Shown one piece after another: positions 56,259 through 64,000 of a stretch of DNA of 64,000 nt (positions are counted from its first letter, which is position 1; every line of letters begins with the position of its first letter). Origin of the DNA: Cristatella mucedo (lineage: Eukaryota; Bryozoa; Phylactolaemata; Cristatellidae); contig WPIO01000027.1 of NCBI GenBank assembly GCA_009760855.2, forward strand, positions 4,034,501-4,098,500. The letters are read 5' to 3'. Under the pieces are notes generated by a model. The model saw only the letters and a program-made list of their open reading frames with translations. It had not been told where the DNA came from and did not search any database. A program made the position numbers and the translations under genes.

Positions 56259-56985
56259 GACTGCAATTTAGAGGTTTCCACTTGCCGGTGTGAAGTATTT
56301 TCGGCAGAAATATTATTCTAAGACGACACGTCCAGACCCTTGTCATAGTCACAAAACGACCTCGTGTGTTTTTAGCCTGGCTCGTCCGTGTAGCTACTGA
56401 AAAAGTTAGGGCTTGTGTGCCTTCTCAGTTGGTAGGCAATGCACATTATCACCGAGTAGCTTTGAGGTAAACTCATAACAGTAATCAGGTGGAATTTTTG
56501 TGTGAAGCCTACATGGTAAACGTATCCCTACATGGTCGAGTCTGCTTCAGCATATGGTTTAGGCAATGCAGTCCTGTTGTCTTGGCAGAGTTGCAATGAA
56601 TCAAGAAAATACTCATGTTGAATCGTTCTGGTGATTGGAATTTTTGATGATGCCTGAACAGACACGACTCTATAGTGACATATTTTATTTGAAGCATACC
56701 GGATTCTTATGCTCTAAACTGATCACAGTGCTCATTCTTCTCGGATTGATGTGGAAATCGCAGATATGTAATGCCGCCGATAAGGTGAGGGTTAAGCTGG
56801 GAAATAGCCAATACCATTATAACTGAGTGTTAGTACTGCTGACTCCTGGGATTGATTCTGGTACTTTTTCACGCAAGCCAAGCAAATGGTTGTTTCCCAG
56901 TTGCCGCAAAATAATACAGCATTTCGCGGGTAAGCCTGAAAGTCCTTGGTTCCAATGACAACTCATTCATTGACCAGAGGTGTGC
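56259..56985. other. unassigned sequence
   Basis: Nothing recognised beyond short ORFs. Confidence 0.35.
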
Positions 56986-57360
56986 TGCATAGGTCCGAGG
57001 CTGTGGAACTTTATTTCACAATTTTTATGCAACGACATCTACTCTCCTGCTGAAGACTGTGGCACATCCTTTCCAGAAGTCCGGAGCTGCAACTTCCATG
57101 CTACTCACTTTGTTGACTGCCCTCTTGACTCGGCTATACTTGTCATTTTCTCTTTGTTGTGTGAGACGAAGTCGGTAGGCTACCGAATGTTTACCGAAAG
57201 CTGCCTAGGCTTTGAATCCGCTATAGAAAGCTCTCATGCCTAGCACCCTCTTAGTATTACCGAAAGCTGCGTAGGCTGTGAGTGCTCTATACAAAACTCT
57301 CCTGCATAATACCCAAATAGTTTTGTGGCTTTGTGGAGTAACAGACAGAGATACGTTACA
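56986..57360 (+). mobile_element. LINE-A 3' end with an internal duplication
   Basis: AGGTCCGAGGCTGTGGAACT through GTGAGACGAAGTCGGTAGGC to GAGATACGTTACA. The segment TACCGAAAGCTGC(C/G)TAGGCT...CTCTC occurs twice, at 57192-57235 and 57259-57302, so the 3' UTR end is tandemly repeated in this copy. Confidence 0.75.
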
Positions 57361-57724
57361 GTGGTGAAATATGCCTCTTGAAATGGGACCGTGATGGTTT
57401 ACTAACTCTTTACCTAACTCTCAGTCGTGTTTTGTCTCATTCACAGAAGTGATATTGTGAGTCTTGTGAAAAGCCGATTAGTGGTATGCCAGCTCAACCT
57501 GCCTTTTAATCACAGGGAAGTGCATGAGAAATTTGCTTTACAAGCTTCGGTTGTCTGTGGTCGAAGAATATTTCCATGCTGAAGTTGTTTGCCTGACCTG
57601 GCATCTACTACGACTTATTTCCTGTATTACATTCCTGTATTACATAGCTGCAATGCCACAGAAGGTTTACAGCCTCTTTGTTTTTTCAGGTCCTCCCAGG
57701 GCAATCAAGTGATAGCCCCTTTAC

Positions 57725-57935
57725 GTGCTGGCGACAAGTGCTGCTGCTGAAAAAAGTCTACGGTGGTGATAGCCAATAGGCTCTTCTGCCGCTTGCTAGT
57801 CAAATGAGGCTGTTAAATCAGCGATTGCCACCCCTTGCAGTTTGCAATAAAAGATCGCTCAACTGTAGGATGCGAACCCACGACCTCGTTTGTGAAGAGA
57901 GAGCACATTACCTCCTCGGCTGTCAAGGCCCAGTA
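57725..57935. mobile_element. two partial SINE-1 copies in inverted arrangement
   Basis: 57725-57822 is the plus-strand 3' half (GGTGGTGATAGCCAATAGGC ... GAGGCTGTTAAATCAGC). 57823-57935 is a minus-strand head and body (GATGCGAACCCACGACC is box B reversed) with no tail. Confidence 0.65.
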
Positions 57936-58059
57936 AAAATGTTTTACCGGCAGATTCGAACACTTGGCCCATGGACTCACAATTCTTGACTCTAACCCCA
58001 AAGCCATCGGTACAACTCTAAATTTGACTCAGCCGACCTTCATTTCTAGCCCCTGGCTC

Positions 58060-58165
58060 CTAGCCTAGGCGTTAGTTCACTTCACAACTCAGCTTGTGGG
58101 TTAGATTCCGGCAGCAGACTCTTCCCTGTTGCTGCTGCAAGCAGGAGTGATATCTCATGATTTGT
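58060..58165 (+). mobile_element. SINE-1 head, degenerate
   Basis: CTTGTGGGTTAGATTCCGGC is a decayed box B, followed by the body TGCTGCTGCAAGCAGGAGTG. The 3' end is absent. Confidence 0.4.
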
Positions 58166-58319
58166 TACTTATATCTTTGCTGGAAAAGCACACCATTAAG
58201 TGCTTTCTGCATTACATTTTTTGTCATAGTAATCTCTAGAGGTTTACCAAAAATCAACTTAATTTAAACACTGAATGCTTCATTTGCTTCTTGACTAGCA
58301 CATGAACAATGACATTCAG

Positions 58320-59695
58320 TGTTAACGATGACATTCTACGTGGCAACGACGATGGGACGTCACTAACCCAGCTCTGCTAAATCTGTCAGCTGCTTTCGTC
58401 ACCATTTATTGCAATGTTCTATTCGAACGATTGAGAACAACGATAGGTTTGGCAGACGAAGCACTGGGGTGGTTTAAATCGTACTTGTCTGATCGTGTTC
58501 AATCGGTGTCGTGTGGGGGTCAGGTCTTATACACGAGACAGGTCATATGTGGAGTTCGTTAAGGGTTTCGGTCTCGGTCCCTTACTCGGTCCCTTACTGT
58601 TCTCTATTTATACTCAACCTCTGGGAAAAGGGATTAAGGCCCATGGAATAAGATATCACTGTTATGCTAACGATACTCAGTTGTATTTGTCATTCAAACC
58701 TTCGGAATCTGCTGCAGCAACTGAGAAACTTAATGCTTGCCTTGCCGACATTCGATCCTGGATGTTGGAAAACTTCTTGAAATTAAATGATGATAAAACC
58801 GAACTGCTGCTCATAGGACACCGTAAGCATGTGGCTAAATTAAAGGCTTTGCTCTTCTAATAGGTGATGCTATTTTCCAACCATCACCACGTGCTCGAAA
58901 TTTAGGTGTCGTTTTTGACAGCTGCCCCAATTTTAAAAGCTTCTTTCAGAAGACTGCTTCTACAGCTAGCCACCACGTCCGATCCCTATACAAGATTAGG
59001 AGCTGCCTCCACAGTTGCTTTAAAAAAATTTAACTAGCTCCTTAGTTCTGTCTCGGTTTGATTATTGCAATTCTCTTTTGGCTGGGCTACCAAAGAAAGC
59101 AACTAGGCCACTGCAGCTGACTATGAATATGGCGGCAAGGCTAGTCTTCAAGTCCCAGAGGTTTGAGCTCGTGTCTCCTTTGCAAAAAGAGCTAGGATGA
59201 ATGCCGGTTGAGCAGCGGATACAGAGCAAAGCTCTTACGCTGACCCACAAGGCCCGCCACGGCTTGGCTCCTCCATGCCTAGCTGAACTGCTGCACCCGT
59301 TTCAGCCTCTTTGCACCCTCAGGTCCAGTGTGTACAATAAATTAACTGTTCCATTCCACCGCTTAAAGGCCGTTGGTGACAGAAGCTTTAGCTCTGCAGG
59401 TCCTAGACTGTGGAACTTCCACAATTCTCATGCAACGACAACTACTCTCCTGCTGCCGACTATGGATCATCCTTTTCAGTGGTCCTGAGCTGCTACTTCC
59501 ATGCTACTCACTACCTCAACTGCTCTCCTGACTCTGCTATGCTTCCCACTTTGTCTTTGTTGCGTGAGACGAAGTCTGTTGGGTACCGAATGCGTACCGA
59601 AAGCCGCTTAGGCTGTGAGTGCGCTATACAAAAACTCTCCTGCGTAACACTCACGTAGTCTTTATGACTTTGTGGAGTTACAGACAGAGATACAT
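58320..59695 (+). mobile_element. LINE-A, longest copy (RT palm to 3' end)
   Basis: The ORF at 58495-58860 contains GPLLFSIYTQPLGKGI, then CYANDTQLYLSFKPSESAA and WMLENFLKLNDDKTELLLIG, the CR1/L2-type RT palm and following motif. The catalytic YADD box reads YAND. After a frameshift the ORF end continues (58900-59488) with LRSSVYNKLTVPFHRLKAVG and AGPRLWN. The 3' UTR ends at GAGATACATGA near 59695. A local duplication CTCGGTCCCTTA lies at about 58578-58602. The copy is defective. Confidence 0.85.
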
Positions 59696-60383
59696 GAATT
59701 TTCCATCACTGTGATGAGAGCAGGTCGAATTTTTCTTAAAGGCCTTCCAAACCAATGAAGGTATGCCTTATAGACTGTGCCTGGAGATAAGCTGCCGTTG
59801 GAAGGTTAGTCACTGCTGAAATGAAATTCCCGAAAGTGGCAGTAGGCAAAGAAATCAACTGTTTGCTTGTGGACATACCATCTAGAGTTCTGCATTTCAA
59901 TCCTTGCAGGCTTTCATGCTAATGCATTTATACGGCTGTAGTTGGTGCAGGCTGTTTGGCTGAGGCTGGTCAGTCGTAAACATCATAACTTCGACATGAC
60001 ATCACTTCTGACCGACTAGCACTGGCCGCCATCGAGGAACATAGTGCCGTCAACGTCCTGGCACTCTCCTTTAGGTCCCTTCATTCTCTTTCTTCTGCTG
60101 AATATCTGAAGTCCTTATACTTCCATTGTAGCACCTGCTCTCTGGGCTCTAGCTGGTCGTTTAGCAGCGCCTCTAATCAAACTCACTTATGTACTGCTGG
60201 CTACTAATATGCCCTCGAAAACTAGATAGATGTGAGGTGTGTTATAAAAACCCTCCAATCTAATGGTAACTGTAGACTTCGTTGCTGGAGTTAAAGTGTG
60301 ACCTTTGCATTGAGTTAAGTGTATTGCGACTCAATGGTTAACTCGCATTGTTTGCATTGACACCCAAATTGCTTTGCCAATGG
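59696..60383 (+). other. mostly unassigned; LINE-B scrap at 59975-60115
   Basis: The phrases CACTGGCCGCCATCGAGG and CTCTCCTTTAGGTCCCTTCATTCTC resemble the LINE-B post-RT region at 42190-42260. The remainder shows no recognised feature. Confidence 0.35.
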
Positions 60384-61040
60384 CTACCAACTTTGGTGAG
60401 TTACGGTGCCCATATGGTAGCCAACAGACTTCATCTTACGAAGCAAAGAGAAAGTGGGAAGCATAGCTGAGACAGGAGGACAGTCGGGGGTGGGAGTGAC
60501 TAGCATGGAAGTAGCAGTGCAGGACAGCTGGAAAGGATGCGCTAGAATCGGCCGTAAGAGTGAAGACGTCGTTTCGTTAGAATTGTTGAAGTGAGTTCCA
60601 CAGTCTAGGACCTGCAGAGCAAAAGCTTCTGTATCTAATAGTCTTCTAGTTTGGGAATGGAAAGACCAATGCATTGTCCATGGAAGACCCGAGGGGACGA
60701 CGAGGGTGAAACTTGTGTGGCAATTCAGCCAGTTTTGAAGGAGCAAAGCCACGATGCCCCTTGTGGGTCAGAGTAAGAATTTTGCTCTCTATCGTTCGAT
60801 TGACTGAAAGCCATCCGAGCTCGTTCAGCAAAGTAGACATGGTGTAAAGTCGGGGATTTTTTGCAAACCTTGCAGATTTATTCACCTCCAGCTGCTGAGG
60901 CTTAATGGCTGTTTTCTTTAGCCCAGCCAAAACAGAATTACAGTAGGCCAGACTAGGCAGGCCGGCACTTGCCTTGTAGTCATTCATCAAACTAGTCGAT
61001 CTCGATAGCATACTGCTTGATGACCCGGCATCTACCTGCA
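60384..61040 (-). mobile_element. LINE-A post-RT region and 3' end
   Basis: The minus frame 61041-60646 encodes LAYCNSVLAGLKKTAIKPQQLEVNKSARF, LLNELGWLSVNRTIESKILTLTHKG and STKLAELPHKFHPR-like residues, aligning with LINE-A 59040-59330. The 3' UTR then runs to about 60384. Confidence 0.85.
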
Positions 61041-62429
61041 ATCTTTGATTTAGTGTCCTCTGATGGTGAACGACTGTCCTTTGACAATGAGGGTAGTTGA
61101 ATTATTGTGTACCATTGTGTAGCATTATTGTGTACCTTACTTTAGGGTTCGAAGATCTAGTTGCCTGTACGACTGCTTAGTCATAGCACTACATTGTTAT
61201 ATCGTTGCCCCTACACATGCAACTGCCGTAGGTCTCTCGAGTGAGGCTTGCGTTACTGCATCTGCAGCTTGCCATCATGGCATGTGGCAAATCGTTGCAG
61301 GTATTTTAGGTTCGCTGGATATTGGCTTGTCCAACTGGAGTTTTTCATTCATTACAGTGTCTCTGTAAGTATGGCAAGACGTGGCTGTTTTATCGTGGGG
61401 CTCTTTGCCAGCAGTATGCTTAACCGTGCAACGGAACTTTCATTCTTATTTACTGCATGTGCCAGCCAAGTAGCTAAGGAATGCATTGAGCTAGTGTATC
61501 CTACCTAATCTGTCTCTGGTCGAATACGTGTTCACTCCTGTCTGTTAGTGCTTGCCAGGCAACTGGCTTTGGGTCGCTGCTCACCGGTGCTCACCGAGTG
61601 CTCAAGGTTACAGATTTGAATGTACAAAAGTTGGTTTTGTAATCCCTCGTGTCTAAAATGAGTAGAAAATAGCCACTGTTCGCAAAACTTTGCCCTTGTG
61701 GTCAGGACAATTATATTTTGGAATTCTCGGGTTGTTCTGAAATGTACAGTGCAGACGTTAAGTTTTCACATTCAGCTAGCATCATGCCACTACCGAATTA
61801 GTAAAGTTAGGCCGACGTAACTCTGTAGAGTAGTAGCCATAGAAGTGTAGCAGTACAGCTGCTTTAAATGAACATTGCAGTATGTATTATTTTCTGTATA
61901 TGATTGCTGTAGCATCACGAGCTTGGTTGCACCCAGAAGATGCATTTAGCTAAGTTTTGGGGCAATTTATCAAGACTAGAGGGAGAAAGTACTACGTGAG
62001 AGCACCTTTTTAAGATGTGTGAGGTCTACAAAGCATGCTTCAGTAAGCCTGCCCGGAATCAAAACAAGCCTAGGGTACCCCATTTCACATGCAAATGCTG
62101 CAAGAGAACTATTAAAGGTAACTCGAACAAGTACTGCTTGGTTGATGAAATTTCGTACACAATATTAGGTAATGTGTGACAAGAGTTTTTTAAGAATGGT
62201 ATTTTTAACGGTTGGTATAGGGGAAAAAAGATCGCCCTGAATTTTCTATCCCAAGAATTTGGTGGGATCCGACTGAACACTTAAGCAATTGCTTCTTCTG
62301 CACGGTTGGCCCTTACAATCGTCGAAGAGGCAAGAGCAGATGTTTCAACATATTCGTGTTTCAACATATTTGTTCATCCATAGCTCCACTATCACTTTAC
62401 CCTCCGCTCTCCGTCCCCCACCCCTACCT
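61041..62429. other. intergenic, no supported gene
   Basis: Short ORFs without domain. No repeat recognised. Confidence 0.35.
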
Positions 62430-63000
62430 GCAATGGATCTGCCACCTTTAGGAGAGAGCAGAAAGTCAGAGAGCAAGGAAATATTGCGGATCCAGATTTC
62501 AATTTCACAGATTCGGTTGAGGAAAGAAAGCCATACTTCCTTAACCAAAAATACCTCAACAATCTGATCAGAAACTTCGGTCATACCAAGCCCAATGCTC
62601 AGCTTCTAATATCTATGCTCAAGGAGTGGAACTTGGTATGCAAGTGTCAAAGTAACAGATTAGAGACAGTGTCACCAGCTTTTTCCTACTTGCTCAACCG
62701 TTAAGATGGGCTGTGCTAATGCAATAATGTATCCGGTGTATACACGAGGCTTCAGGAATCACCTGTAACCCGAGTGAATCGCAACTATTAGTTCATCCAG
62801 GAGCCTCAAAACCTTGCTGCTTCATAACGGGAAGAAGTTACCATCTCTCCTCGTGCACTTTATGCACATCAAAGAGGACTAATCCAGTGTCCGGATGTTG
62901 CTTAGTGCCTTAGGAGGCAGGGCTAGTGATTGAAGTTCATCGGAAACTTACAAATGGTGTCATTCTTGATGAGCCTCCTAGGTGGTTTCACGAAATTCCT
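62430..63000 (+). pseudogene. degenerate fragment of a dispersed multicopy invertebrate ORF
   Basis: One frame reads DFNFTDSVEERKPYFLNQKYLNNLIRNFGHTKPNAQLLISMLKEWNL (62490-62635). Around 62780-62890 come frames like SRSLKTLLLHNGKKLPSL and HFMHIKE. I recall very similar blocks (LNDLVRDLxLSKxxAELLxSRLxxWNLL, SLKAVLLHNGNxxPSxP, HxxxMKE) in many unnamed multicopy proteins of invertebrates, probably mobile, but I do not know the function. Frames are broken. Confidence 0.35.
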
Positions 63001-63671
63001 TGTTTTCTTTTTCTATTCAACAGCCTGGATTAGGGCACGCTATCACATAAGGGAGTGACCTGAGCAGTGAAACTGCCATATTACTCACCATTTCACTCGG
63101 ACCTGTGCACCGAGCAGCTCCCACCTTTTGACTTTGTCACTCGCTTTTAAGCCCCTTCATTCTCTAGTTCAGGTCTCGACCTACTTGCTCGAACTACTTG
63201 CGCCTCGGCAGTCTGCTTGCGCCACCGGCTCCTTTGACTTTTGGTCGTTTGCTGTGCCCATTAACCAACCTCAAATCTCTTAGAGATCTCGGGCTTCAGT
63301 GTGTGTGCACCCAAAGCGCTGGACTCATAACGGGACTGATGTCGAAACATGCCAGGACTCAAAAGGAAACTAAAAATACCACTCGCACATTCATCATATC
63401 ACGTGCTCTGTTCACACCAATCACTCTTTATGTGCTTGTCCTTGCTAAATCGCGTATGGTCTCATCACTAAGCAGTTGCCATGTTTTCTTTTCAGCCTAT
63501 TTGAAGAAAAAGACATTTAAATCTTATGGAGAGTAGGAATGCATGGTTGTTATATCATTATTGCCACTTTAGCACGTGAGCAGCCGACTAGTGTACTTTA
63601 GGTACTGATTCGAGTTGTGTTTAAAGCAAGCAGAAGCATGTCTGTCCTTCTGCTTCTCTTAAAGGTCGGCT
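63001..63671 (+). other. LINE-B scrap (63130-63395) and unassigned sequence
   Basis: CTCGCTTTTAAGCCCCTTCA, CCTCAAATCTCTTAGAGATC and AAAGGAAACTAAAAATACC follow the order of the LINE-B ORF end. It has no 3' UTR. The rest shows nothing supportable. Confidence 0.4.
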
Positions 63672-63815
63672 CAATAAACAGCCTCATTTCTATAGTGGCA
63701 GAAGAGCCTTGGCAGCCATCACTGCTGCTTGCAGTGGGCAATGAGTGCTGCTTTTTTGCAAAACGAAACCCACGACCTGGGTCGTGAAGTGCTAGCACCT
63801 CAGTTCAAGGCCTAA
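63672..63815 (-). mobile_element. SINE-1, diverged
   Basis: CAATAAACAGCCTCATTTCT (tail), GGCAGCCATCACTGCTGC (body) and CGAAACCCACGACCTGGGTC (box B region reversed), then the head end. Bases 63816-64000 hold nothing recognised. Confidence 0.6.
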
Positions 63816-64000
63816 AACCCAGGGGTTCTTGAAATGCATTGCCAAGCAGAGAATGTCTCGAGGACTCTCCATGACTTAGCAGTAGCAGTGTGACCTAAAA
63901 TGTTCACTGGAGTCGTTCGCATTGTCACGCGAAAGGAGGATAAAGTAACATGCGATTCGTATGCTTTACTGTGACTGCTTCGTCAGCAGCCCGTGCTAGC

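Overview
The window is animal (metazoan) nuclear DNA. It holds one recognisable host gene, a spliced, plus-strand myocyte enhancer factor 2 (MEF2) gene. Nearly everything else identifiable is mobile-element debris and simple repeats. The introns, GT/AG splice sites, tRNA-headed SINEs, CR1/L2-like LINEs, hAT, pogo/Tigger and Helitron fragments and long dinucleotide arrays exclude a prokaryote. The gene is clearly MEF2, but its sequence outside the MADS/MEF2 domain is far from vertebrate and insect forms. An invertebrate with a large, repeat-rich genome is likely, perhaps a spiralian; I cannot name the species.

Layout. 1-3750: an hAT DNA transposon (416-2700) nested in a LINE. 3751-8029: LINE fragments and a CA/CT compound microsatellite. 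8030-9430: a CpG-rich, repeat-poor block with a good splice-donor motif, the best candidate for the MEF2 promoter and 5' leader exon. 12251-35466: MEF2, eight coding exons whose phases join into one 475-residue frame. Introns 2 and 6 are filled with LINE-A, LINE-B and SINE copies, a TG array, a hairpin made of SINE tails, and a short hAT element with SPIN/URR1-like ends and a perfect 8-bp target duplication. 35467 to about 36390: MEF2 3' UTR with a poly(A) signal.

36860-64000 has no convincing host gene. It holds LINE pieces, GA/GACA arrays, a probable solo LTR, a broken Tigger transposase with an internal minisatellite, two Helitron remnants in a row, a Ty3-type reverse transcriptase scrap, a young-looking gag-only LTR element (52730-54426, minus strand), a long LINE-A copy with a damaged catalytic motif, and a degenerate fragment of a dispersed multicopy ORF near 62.5-63.0 kb.

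Repeat families are named here only for this window. LINE-A: CR1/L2-type, ending ...GAGATACATTACA. LINE-B: CR1/L2-type, ending in an AGAGATTAAGTTCTCT hairpin, then GCTATACAAATG and an ATT tail. SINE-1: tRNA-like head, ending ...GGCTGTTTAATCAGCTAGGAT or similar. SINE-2: tRNA-like head with a 3' tail that copies LINE-B's. Boundaries of degraded repeats are good to about 10-50 bases. The MEF2 exon boundaries are exact as read from splice motifs and phase.
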